Assembly (NCBI GenBank): GCA_029961685.1
Contig: JARWKL010000015.1
Coordinates: 22,041,220-22,105,219, forward strand
Direction of reading: 5' to 3'
Length of the DNA: 64,000 nt
Source of the DNA: Aristolochia californica
Taxonomy: Eukaryota; Streptophyta; Magnoliopsida; Piperales; Aristolochiaceae
The notes under the pieces were generated by a model. That model made no database searches. It was not told the DNA's origin and saw nothing but the letters and a program-made list of their open reading frames with translations. Below, one piece after another: positions 50,404-59,727 of the stretch (its first letter is position 1; every line of letters begins with the position of its first letter). The translations under genes were made by a program, and so were the position numbers.

Positions 50404-53012
50404 AGTTAATTCTCTTGCAAGGAACTCTTCAACACAAGAATTTCATGGAAGGCGAGATCATATTGGTTGGGCTGGAACCATGGAGCAAAAATTTTCCACA
50501 CAGGTTGTTCCCTCTCTGGGAGCTGTTAGTCTAGATCCTACAGAGGAGAAGATCTTGTTTAGTTCAGATGGCATCTGGGGTGCTTTTGGTCGGAATAATG
50601 GTGGTAGCACAAGTGGAGTTCTGCACAGAAGCCAGTTGGAGGGTAATGATTACTTGAATGTTTTTCCATCTATTCAGAGTAGTAGTTGGAGTGCACTTAT
50701 GCAGTCAGCCGTAGCAGAAGCTTCCAGCAGTGACACAGGTAAACAAGATGAGTGGAGTGGTTAAGAAAACAGATCTTTCACCGGGGAATCATACATCGAC
50801 AGTGGACAACAATTTGCAAAACTCCTCTTCTTTCATTTGAGGATTCCACTGCTAGTCCTGATGGCTTTCAACTGACAAGTACCAAATTTACATTTGAGCC
50901 AAGTGAAAGGGTAAGATCTGAGACCTCACTTGAGTCCCTTCAGATATCACCCCAACAGGGACGATGGTTAGATCCAAGTGCCTCATAAAAGCCACCTGAG
51001 GGCAGTCTTCAGGGTCAAACTGCCATGCATGTGGGAACTGTTACAGAAGGTGCTTGGTGAGGTCAAATATTTGAACAATCAAGTAATGCGGCACCCAGTT
51101 CAGATATGGAACTGACTTTGCAGAACATGCGGGGCCTTTGGGCCCAACAGTGGAGTATGACTTCGTATAGCACCGGTGGGTCTAAGCCAAATGGTTGGAA
51201 TATTAATGAGACACTTTCACTGAATGGAGATTCACAGAGCAATGACCACCAATAGAGGCCTATACACACGGAGAGGGCTCATGATGATGGTATGTGGAGA
51301 GCTAATGATAGTAATGTTGGTGGTTTGCCATTCTCTAATGCAACTGGTCGGTTTGAACAAAAACTGGTTGCAGGCAGTCCGCATGGCCGTGGAGAAGATT
51401 CATTTGTGAATAACCTTAATGTTGTAACTGGTTCAGGTGTTTCAAAGGCCAGTCAGGGTATTAGTCAACAATTCCTAAATAATCAACAACTTGATTTTGA
51501 AAAACGCATTGTTGATTCTTCTTTGAATTATAGAAGAAATGAAAATTTAGGAAAATATCAACCTCAGACAAAGGCCCAACAAGTTCAGGAATTATCCTCA
51601 GGTAATTCTGATAGAGTGTCAGGTGAATGTGATAAGAAACAGGACAATTGTCTTCAGAAGGTGATCTCAAGTGATAGCTTTATCTTTGGTCATCCTGGCC
51701 AAAATACTGTCACAGGGTTGGTCTGAAAGAGAATGCCTGGTTAAATGCAAGTGATTCCCGTCCTTCAGCTAGTGGGAACCAAAAATCTTCTGGTCAAGTT
51801 GGTCGAAAAGCTCCTGTATACCGTAAGTTTCAGTACCATCCAATGGGAAATGTGGCAATTGAATCTGATGAAAGCACAAGACAATTTTCAAATTCGCAGG
51901 GCTTGCTGCAGCAAGCTAGTCAAGGAACGATAGGTCAGGAGCAAGGTTATCTTGGGCAATCAAAATTCTCTGGCCAGGTTGTTCTAAACAGTGGTGCTGA
52001 CATGGAGAAGATGAATGAGACAGTTAATCTTTTAGTTTTTTTTTTTCTCCTTAATTTTCCTTTTCTTCTTCCTTCTCAGTACATGTATGTTGTATCTGCA
52101 GAGGAACTCAAAAGCAGGGGAGCCGGTTTCCAGAGATGTTCATTCTGGCTTTGAGTCTAGAACATCTACTTCCTTTGATAGTTCAGCTGGTTTGTACGCT
52201 TGACCGTCCAGACAAGGTGCCAGTGTCTCACCTTCTTTTATTTTGTGGGCAAATGTGATACCTTTTTATTAATTACATTGCATGGCTTCACTTTCCTAGA
52301 AAATAATAGAACAGAATCTGGCATTCAATTGATTTCATAGAGAGTGTTTATTATTTGGTACTGTATCAAAAGTTGAACTTTGCAGCCAAAACATGCTTGA
52401 GCTTCTTCATAAGGTGGTCAAGTCAAGGGAGAACAATGCAGCACATTTTGGCTCATCTGACGTTAATGCCTCAGACAGACCTGAATCAGTTGGTTCTGAT
52501 GCGTCTGCATCTCATATTCTTGGTAAACAATCAGCTATCTCTCAAGGTTTTGGTTTACGGCTGGGGCCCCCATCTCAACGACAGCCAACGGCAAGTAGTC
52601 AAAGAGTTAATGAACTGAATTGAAGCCGCACGTTCAACCATGCAGGGTGGATCCACTTCATCTCCCATTGCTTTTCCGTGTCATCAGCCACAACAACAAG
52701 TTTCTAGTGGTGCCAAGCAAGTAGGGATGGATCAATCGTCAAACCTTCCACTTGGGAATCAGTCTGATTTCAATTCACAAAGTAAACTCGTTTCCAGATT
52801 TGGAGGTACCCGTAACTCTCATGATGGAGCTTCAGCTGGTCAGTCTGCTCAGGAATCTCTTCGTGGTCCTCTTAATCTTGCTTCTAGGCCTTACCTGATT
52901 GATGTTGCTCAGTCCCATCATTTGAATGCTAATACTACTTTTATAAGAAGTTCAGGCCAACAAGAATCCACGGTCACACAGCAAGGTGGTGGTTTCTCAA
53001 AGATGTTACATA

Positions 53013-53017
53013 AGGTA
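53013..53017. repeat. target-site duplication AGGTA, left
   Basis: AGGTA before the 5' LTR; repeated at 59728-59732 after the 3' LTR. The undisturbed exon 4 of the intact gene shows the matching single site at about 33866-33870 (with one difference). Confidence 0.95.
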
Positions 53018-53580
53018 TGTTAGAATTATGGTTTCAAATAGATAATTTATAAAATAAATTACCATGATATTAGAGGCGTAGGGCCCACTTCTAGATGTTG
53101 TCATTGGATGTTCAGTACAGGGAATAATGGCCAGCACATCCCCCTGTAGAGGTAGATTAAATGGGTACATTGACTTAGTGGACACATCCCTTGGGACTAA
53201 GGAGATATGTCTCTCTTGAGGGGATGTATCCCTCCTGAGAGGATGTATCTCTTCTAAGAGGATGTGTCCTTATGAAAAGTCATTAGTGCACCCTTTGAAA
53301 TTCTATATAAACCTCCATGGTCTTACAAGTGAGGCTAAGGCTATATGCACACCCAGTCTGGCTGAACGGGAGCAAGCTTATCACTTGTAAACGAAGTATA
53401 AAAGATTATCTTGTGCACTTCAAGTTCTGTTTATATTCTTCAAGATGAAAGGTACGCTATCTTTATTCTTCTTATTTCAATTCTATGATATATGTATGGT
53501 TTTCATGATAATGGAATTATGGACGATTTAATATCTATTTTCTATGATGTTTATATTATTATTAGACATCAAGTCTAACA
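53018..53580 (+). repeat. 5' LTR of element 2
   Basis: 563 bp, begins 'TGTTAGAATTATGG' and ends 'CATCAAGTCTAACA'. Contains a likely TATA box at 53304-53311 and a run of 'gaggggatgtatccctcctg'-like units (53215-53275). Confidence 0.97.
53304..53311 (+). promoter_or_regulatory. TATA box in the 5' LTR of element 2
   Basis: 'TATATAAA' about 290 bp into the LTR, repeated at 59451-59458 in the 3' LTR. The following 270 bp would form R and U5. Confidence 0.7.
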
Positions 53581-53604
53581 AATACAAGTGAATAATGCCT
53601 CTGC

Positions 53605-53617
53605 TGGTATCATAGAG
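53605..53617 (+). other. displaced, imperfect primer-binding-like site of element 2
   Basis: 'TGGTATCATAGAG' resembles the initiator-Met tRNA site TGGTATCAGAGC with one extra base, but starts 24 nt after the LTR end instead of directly behind it. No better match lies at the LTR border. Confidence 0.5.
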
Positions 53618-53715
53618 ATAGATTATAGGTTTCTATATTTTTCCATAATTTTTTTTGGAATTTTTGGCTATTTATTAGTGAATGAAAATAAGCCTAATTT
53701 AGGCTTATTAGGTTC

Positions 53716-53850
53716 TGGCGCCGCAGGCGGGCTTGCTGTGCGCGGGCTACTGTGCGCGGGCCTGCTGCACGGGCTAATGTGCGCGGGCCTGCTATGTGCG
53801 GGCTACTGTGCGCGGGCTGCTGGCCACGGGCCTGCTGGTGCAGGCTTGTG
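53716..53850. repeat. GC-rich minirepeat array in the leader of element 2
   Basis: Units built on 'tgtgcgcgggc' and 'gggcctgctg' repeat five to six times with variation; CpG-rich inside an AT-rich element. Confidence 0.85.
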
Positions 53851-54074
53851 CGATCCGGGTCGGTGATGACCCAGAATCATGAACCAAACCGGGTTTTTAC
53901 TAATATAATGAACCAGAATGTGTTTTAAGGGTTTATTATTACCCAGAATTGTATTTTGAATAGGATTTCCATGTTATTTGGCTATTTGAAGTATTTATAA
54001 TTAGTGTTATTGCATGTCTTGTTATATATTTATGTATTTCTATGTGAAAATTAACTTAATTATATAATTTGCAA

Positions 54075-54364
54075 AATCCCCAAAGGGTAATGCATTTTGT
54101 ATAAATTAAATTAATTTTATGTGTGTTTATTTTGAGTATAATTTGTTTTATGAGTTATACTAATTTTATTATATGATTAGCAAAATCCCCAAAGGGTAAT
54201 GCGAATTGTATAATTAGATTTGTATGTTGTAAATTAATTCATATGAATCCCCAAAGGGTAAGTATGAATTAATTTATTTGTTTGTTTGTTGGTTTGTGAT
54301 TGTTGGTTGTTTATCATGTGTGGAATGATTTGCCTAGTAACTCTCATGAATCCCCAAAGGGTAA
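54075..54364. repeat. four dispersed copies of AATCCCCAAAGGGTAA in the leader of element 2
   Basis: Identical 16-mers at 54075-54090, 54184-54199, 54246-54261 and 54349-54364, separated by 62-109 bp of dissimilar AT-rich DNA. The core CCCAAAGGG is a short inverted repeat that could form a small hairpin. The last copy is 72 bp before the polyprotein start. Confidence 0.95.
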
Positions 54365-54435
54365 ATGGGAGTACTAGATAGTTGAAATGATTCTATAATT
54401 ATGTATGTTCTCCCAAATATTGAAATATTTTCTGG

Positions 54436-57400
54436 ATGACAGGAATATCCAGTAGTGGACATAATTTTGCTGAGTCCCTAAAGAAAAATGTACTTGATGG
54501 GACTAATTATGTGAACTGGTCACAACGGGTTGACTTAATGCTACGAGGCTATAGGTTTGATAAAATTATCAAAGTGGATACTCCTCCTCAAAGACCTTCC
54601 CGAATAAACTACCCTGATAATCTGAAACAATATAAGGACCTTAGAAAATTCAAGGAATGGGATAATGCTAATGAAATTTCTAGGTCACATATTCTTGGGG
54701 CTCTAAGTGAGACTCTCTTGATGACTTATTTTCATGTCCCCACTACAAAAGAGATTCTCGACCAGATTGAGGCTAAATATGGTAAAAAGTCGTCTACTCA
54801 CATCAATAACTTATGGCAAAAGTTCACTCGTGCCAAATGGGAAGAAAATGCTGATGTGAGAAAACATGTAAATGACATGCTTGCCATGGCAGATGAGTTA
54901 CAATATCATGGTAGACCAATGGATGAAGAAACTAAAGTGGTCACCATTATCAACTCTTTACCCAAATCTCTCAAATATATTCAAGACTTTTATTCTTTGT
55001 CCAAGACAAAGTGGACTATATTTGATTTGGTTAATATGATCGACCACCAGTCCGAAAGACTCAATCCAAGTATTGAGTTAAATAAACCTTCACCTAGTGC
55101 TAACGTAGTTTTGAAGCCGAAGAAAAAGAATTTTAAGAAGAAGGGAAAGAACTTTCGATTTCAAAACTTCAAGGACAAAAAGGTCAATCAACAAAGGGTT
55201 GAAGTACATGCAAATCAACGTGTTTGCTTCTTCTGCAATAAGCCAGGACATATAAAGAAGTATTGTAGGGCTTTGAAAACCATGCAAGAAGGGCAACAGG
55301 AGAACACCAGTGAGTCCTTATCTCTTGAAACTTGTACTATTTATATCAAGCCTTTTAGTTGGTGGGCTGATTCTGGTGCAACTGTTCATGTATCGAATGA
55401 GTTGCAGGGTTTCAAGGAGCTAAGAAAGATTGAGGACAAAACAAGCTTTATTTACATGGGAAATGATGAAAAGGCCATTGTGGAAGGCGTGGGCACTTAC
55501 CGGCTAAAGCTTGTTGATAATAAGTTTTTTGATTTAGAAGATTGTCTTTATGCTCCTTCTATGAGAAGAAGTCTATTATCTGTATCTTGTCTTGAGAAAC
55601 TTGGATTTACATTTTACTTTGGAAATGGAAAGTTTCTTATGTTACAAGATGATAAAGTTATTTTGAGAGGTTTTCGAAATTCTGGTCTATATCAATTGCA
55701 ACTTAGTGGAAATATGGTGTTCAATGTTTTTACTTCTTTGGATATTAAAGAAAATGAATTGTATTTGTGGCATTTACGACTAGGGCATATAAACAAGGAT
55801 AGAATTACAAAACTTGTGACACAAGGATTATTGAAAAATCTTTCACATAATGATTTTCCTATTTGTGAGTGTTGTATATATGGGAAAATGACAAAGATAC
55901 CCTTTCCATCCAAAGGCTCAAGAAGTTCTCATGTTTTGGATATTATTCATTCTAATATATGTGGACCTATGAATGTGAATACTCGTAATGGTCATTCGTA
56001 TTTTATCACATTTATAGATGATTTCTCAAGATATGGAAGAGTATATTTATTGCATAGAAAAAATGAGGCCTTAGATTATTTCAAAACCTTCAAATTGGAG
56101 GTAGAAAATGCCACAGGAAACAAGATCAAAACATTGCACACCGACAGAGGTGGAGAGTATTGTTCGAAGTTATTCTCTGAATTTTGCAAGTCAAACGGGA
56201 TTATCCATATGTTTAGCATGCCTTATACACCTGAACAGAATGGTATTGCTGAAAGGAGAAATCGAACATTACTAGAGATGGTAAGATCTATGATGGCACT
56301 TGCAAATTTGCCAATATCCTTTTGGGGCGAAGCATTATTGACAGCTACCTATATCTCAAATAGAGTGCCTTCAAAGTCGGTTGAGAAAACACCTTATGAG
56401 GTATGGTCAGGCAAAACTCCTAGTCTTAACCATTTTAAAGTATGGGGATGTGTTGCTCATGTTTTAAAACTTGATCCTAAGGATAAATTGAAGGCTAAGA
56501 CTCGAAGATGTTTATTCGTTGGGTACTCTGAACATTCGAAAGGATATAGGTTATATGATCCCAAGGAGAAGGTGATTATTGAAAGTAGACATGTAAAATT
56601 CATTGAGGATAGATTTGATTGTGATGAAAATTTAGGTATGAAGTCTCACTTGGAAGAATGTGTTGAAATGTCTTCTTCTGAATCTCCTTCTAATATAGAG
56701 AATTCTACCCAAATGGATATTCGAAGAGGGACTAGAGAAAGAAAACCTAGTCAACTCTTATCATCTTCAGATTTTTATACCTATGCTGGAGAAACTTATG
56801 AAAGAACAAAGTTGAATGAAGATGTTACTGATCCTGACACTTACGAGGAAGCACTCCTTGATGTGGATTCCGACAAGTGGAAGTCGGCAATGGAAGAAGA
56901 GATGGACTCTATGTATAAAAATGAAGTTTGGAAACTTGTTGATCCTCCTACATCGGTTAAGCCCATTAAGTGCAAGTGGATTTTTACAAGGAAGAGAAAT
57001 GTTGAAGGGAAAGTTGAAAGATTCAAAGCTCGTCTTGTTGCCAAGGGTTTTACTCAACAATACGGGATTGATTATGATGAAACATTCTCTCCTGTTGCAA
57101 GAATACAGTCTATTCGAGCTCTCCTGGCATTGGTAGCATATTATGACTATGAGTTGTTCCAAATGGATGTTAAAACCGCTTTTCTAAATGGAAATTTGGA
57201 TGAGAAGATTTATATGGAACAACCACGTGGATTTGTTAGATCTGGAACTGAAACAAAAGTGTGTAAGTTGGACAAGTCTATTTACGGTTTGAAACAAGCC
57301 TCAAGATTATGGAATATCAAGTTCAATAAAGCGATTACAACGTATGGTTTTACTCAGAATCCAGAAGATCACTGTGTTTATATAAAAACAGTGGGAGATC

Positions 57401-58395
57401 GCATTGCTTTTCTTACTTTATACGTAGATGATATTTTATTAGCCGGGAATGATATTCAGTTACTCCAAGGTATAAAGACATGGTTGTTTCAGACATTTGA
57501 TATGAAAGACCTTGGGGAAGCTTCTTATATTCTTGGCATTAAAATTCTACGGGATAGATCTTTGCGAAAATTGAGTTTGTCTCAAGAGAAGTATATCGAC
57601 ACTCTTCTGGATCGGTTTCACATGTCTAACTGTATACAAGGTAAAGTACCTTATGATAGCACTAAAAAGATGAGCCATGTGGATTGTCCTTCTCACCTCA
57701 AAGATAAGTTGGACGAATCTAAGTATCCATACGCTTCTGCTGTGGGGAGTTTTATGTATGCTCTTATATGTACAAGACCTGATCTTGCTTATGCTGTTGG
57801 GATTCTTAACCGGTTTCAGGCTAATCCAGGTTTTACTCACTGGGAAGGGGTAAAATGGGTAATGCGCTATCTAAAAAGAACAAAGTCATATGCTTTGACT
57901 TATCAAGCGGACAAGTTGGAATTGGTTGGTTATTCCGACTCAGATTATCAAGGATGTGTTGATACAAGAAAATCTACTTCTGGTTTTATCTTTATGTTTG
58001 GAGGAGGTGCTATTTCTTGGAAAAGCAAGAAGCAAGATTGTGTCGCGCAATCAACCATGGAGGCAGAATATGTGGCTATGAACTTAGCTACAAGGGAAGT
58101 TGTCTATCTTCGCAAATTCTTGCGAAGTCTTCTAGTGGTAGACTGTGTGGAGCGACCTAGTCCTCTCTTTTGTGATAATGAATCTGCTATTGCTATCACG
58201 AAAGATCTGAAGTGTCACTCCAAGCCTAAACATATCGAAGGCAAATACCACTATATACGAGACATGCTGAGGAAGGAGGAAGTTATTCTTTATAAGATAT
58301 CTTCTTCAGATCACTTAGCTGATCCACTAACCAAGTGTCTTCCCGTGACCAGTTTCACTTTCCATGTGGGGAACATGGGTTTGATTTGTTTATAA
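54436..58395 (+). CDS. Copia gag-pol polyprotein, uninterrupted, integrase Asp replaced
   Basis: 1319 residues. Domains: gag (~15-200, 'LDGTNYVNWSQRVDLMLRGY'); basic stretch (~225-250); zinc knuckle 'CFFCNKPGHIKKYC' (~264); protease 'WWADSGATVHVS' (~309); pre-integrase 'WHLRLGHINKDR' (~445); integrase (~500-680) with 'HTDRGGEY' and 'EQNGIAERRNR'; RT (~828-1060) with 'LYVDDILLAG' (~994); RNase H (~1163-1290) with 'GYSDSDYQG', 'TMEAEY' and 'CDNESA'. The enzyme set makes the cDNA and inserts it. At the first catalytic position of the integrase the motif reads 'HSNICGPM': Asn where the family has Asp (nt 55954-55956). The other two acidic residues are present. No stop or frameshift is seen, so the protein could be full length but would probably not integrate by itself. 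Confidence 0.95.
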   Translation: MTGISSSGHNFAESLKKNVLDGTNYVNWSQRVDLMLRGYRFDKIIKVDTPPQRPSRINYPDNLKQYKDLRKFKEWDNANEISRSHILGALSETLLMTYFHVPTTKEILDQIEAKYGKKSSTHINNLWQKFTRAKWEENADVRKHVNDMLAMADELQYHGRPMDEETKVVTIINSLPKSLKYIQDFYSLSKTKWTIFDLVNMIDHQSERLNPSIELNKPSPSANVVLKPKKKNFKKKGKNFRFQNFKDKKVNQQRVEVHANQRVCFFCNKPGHIKKYCRALKTMQEGQQENTSESLSLETCTIYIKPFSWWADSGATVHVSNELQGFKELRKIEDKTSFIYMGNDEKAIVEGVGTYRLKLVDNKFFDLEDCLYAPSMRRSLLSVSCLEKLGFTFYFGNGKFLMLQDDKVILRGFRNSGLYQLQLSGNMVFNVFTSLDIKENELYLWHLRLGHINKDRITKLVTQGLLKNLSHNDFPICECCIYGKMTKIPFPSKGSRSSHVLDIIHSNICGPMNVNTRNGHSYFITFIDDFSRYGRVYLLHRKNEALDYFKTFKLEVENATGNKIKTLHTDRGGEYCSKLFSEFCKSNGIIHMFSMPYTPEQNGIAERRNRTLLEMVRSMMALANLPISFWGEALLTATYISNRVPSKSVEKTPYEVWSGKTPSLNHFKVWGCVAHVLKLDPKDKLKAKTRRCLFVGYSEHSKGYRLYDPKEKVIIESRHVKFIEDRFDCDENLGMKSHLEECVEMSSSESPSNIENSTQMDIRRGTRERKPSQLLSSSDFYTYAGETYERTKLNEDVTDPDTYEEALLDVDSDKWKSAMEEEMDSMYKNEVWKLVDPPTSVKPIKCKWIFTRKRNVEGKVERFKARLVAKGFTQQYGIDYDETFSPVARIQSIRALLALVAYYDYELFQMDVKTAFLNGNLDEKIYMEQPRGFVRSGTETKVCKLDKSIYGLKQASRLWNIKFNKAITTYGFTQNPEDHCVYIKTVGDRIAFLTLYVDDILLAGNDIQLLQGIKTWLFQTFDMKDLGEASYILGIKILRDRSLRKLSLSQEKYIDTLLDRFHMSNCIQGKVPYDSTKKMSHVDCPSHLKDKLDESKYPYASAVGSFMYALICTRPDLAYAVGILNRFQANPGFTHWEGVKWVMRYLKRTKSYALTYQADKLELVGYSDSDYQGCVDTRKSTSGFIFMFGGGAISWKSKKQDCVAQSTMEAEYVAMNLATREVVYLRKFLRSLLVVDCVERPSPLFCDNESAIAITKDLKCHSKPKHIEGKYHYIRDMLRKEEVILYKISSSDHLADPLTKCLPVTSFTFHVGNMGLICL

Positions 58396-59164
58396 TTGAT
58401 GAGACCAAGTGGGAGAACATTGTTTTGTATGCATTGTGGTCTCAATGATTTGTAATACTATGTATGTCATGACATTGTAATTTATATTCCATGGAATGAT
58501 TTTGACAAAATGCATATGCTTTTGTGTGAAAATATGAGTACTCAGTGTATGCCATGAGATTCAGCTTCCCTATTAGGTATGCACTTGTACGTGTATATAT
58601 GAGGGTCTCAATAGGGAATGACGGTTGAGTCTCTAAATTGTCCAGGCCAATGGGACTGCATAGGCACAGTTTCCTTTACGGCTAATACTCATGCTGGTAT
58701 AGAACTTTACCCTGAGCTCCTCAGGTACTGAGTATGCTATGGACGGTGAGATGCCTTGATGTCCAGCTTTTTTATTAGGTATATACTTGTATGTATATAC
58801 GGAAGGGTCTCAATAGGAAGGTTGGGTTGGATGTCTAAATTATTCAGGCCTATGGTACTGATTAGGCACAGTTACCTTAGTGGCTAATACTCGAACTGGT
58901 ACAGAGCTTTACCCTGAGTTCAGGTCCGAGTATGCTATGAATGGAGACCGCTGAATTGGCAAATTTGACAAGTATGGATTTGGTTTATTCCCCAGCCTTG
59001 GATATCTAAGATATATATTGTGTAGGCCCGGGTTAACTACACATGTATATTAAAGTGTTTAAGGTAATGCCTATGGTCATGGTATGGTTTTATGTGTCAA
59101 AATTGATTTTTCATGTTTTTTTTTAAATCGGAATTTGAAATGGATTTGAAACCAAGTGGGAGTT
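58396..59164 (+). other. 3' untranslated region of element 2, with a two-copy repeat
   Basis: About 770 bp with no open frame. 58538-58730 and 58724-58945 are imperfect tandem copies (shared blocks 'ggctaatactc', 'aggcacagtt', 'ctttaccctgag', 'gggtctcaatagg'). The purine tract before the 3' LTR is at about 59153-59162 ('aagtgggag'). Confidence 0.85.
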
Positions 59165-59727
59165 TGTTAGAATTATGGTTTCAAATAGATAATTTATAAA
59201 ATAAATTACCATGATATTAGAGGCGTGGGGCCCACTTCTAGATGTTGTCATTGGATGTTCAGTACAGGGAATAATGGCCAGCACATCCCCCTGTAGAGGT
59301 AGATTAAATGGGTACATTGACTTAGTGGACACATCCCTTAGGACTAAGGAGATATGTCTCTCTTGAGGGGATGTATCCCTCCTGAGAGGATATATCTCTT
59401 CTAAGAGGATGTGTCTTTATGAAAAGTCATTAGTGCACCCTTTGAAATTCTATATAAACCTCCATGGTCTTACAAGTGAGGCTAAGGCTATATGCACACC
59501 CAGTCTGGCTGAACGGGAGCAAGTTAATCACTTGTAAACGAAGTATAAAAGATTATCTTGTGCACTTCAAGTTCTGTTTATATTCTTCAAGATGAAAGGT
59601 ACGCTCTCTTTATTCTTCTTATTTCAATTCTATGATATATGTATGGTTTTCATGATAATGGAATTATGGAGGATTTAATATCTATTTTCTATGATGTTTA
59701 TATTATTATTAGACATCAAGTCTAACA
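59165..59727 (+). repeat. 3' LTR of element 2
   Basis: 563 bp, the same length as the 5' LTR, with eight differences by eye. It is followed by AGGTA (59728-59732) and then by the rest of exon 4'. Confidence 0.97.

Larger units (their letters stand above)
53018..59727 (+). mobile_element. complete Ty1/Copia LTR retrotransposon, element 2, nested in the pseudogene
   Basis: 6.7 kb with two 563-bp LTRs (TGTTAGAA...GTCTAACA), AGGTA target-site duplication, a ~850-bp leader, an uninterrupted 1319-codon polyprotein and a ~770-bp untranslated 3' region. The LTRs differ at eight positions by eye (about 1.4 percent), a recent insertion. It is inserted in sense orientation inside exon 4' of the duplicated gene, so it postdates the duplication. 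The polyprotein is unlike that of element 1, so it is a different family. Confidence 0.97.

Noticed and set aside
50480..52623. Several 70-140 codon frames similar to the large gene
   Set aside because: They are shards of the pseudogene separated by stops and frameshifts, not separate genes.
53215..53275. CRISPR-like array in the LTR ('gaggggatgtatccctcctg' units)
   Set aside because: Short imperfect tandem units inside an LTR of a plant retrotransposon, present in both LTRs; not a spacer array.
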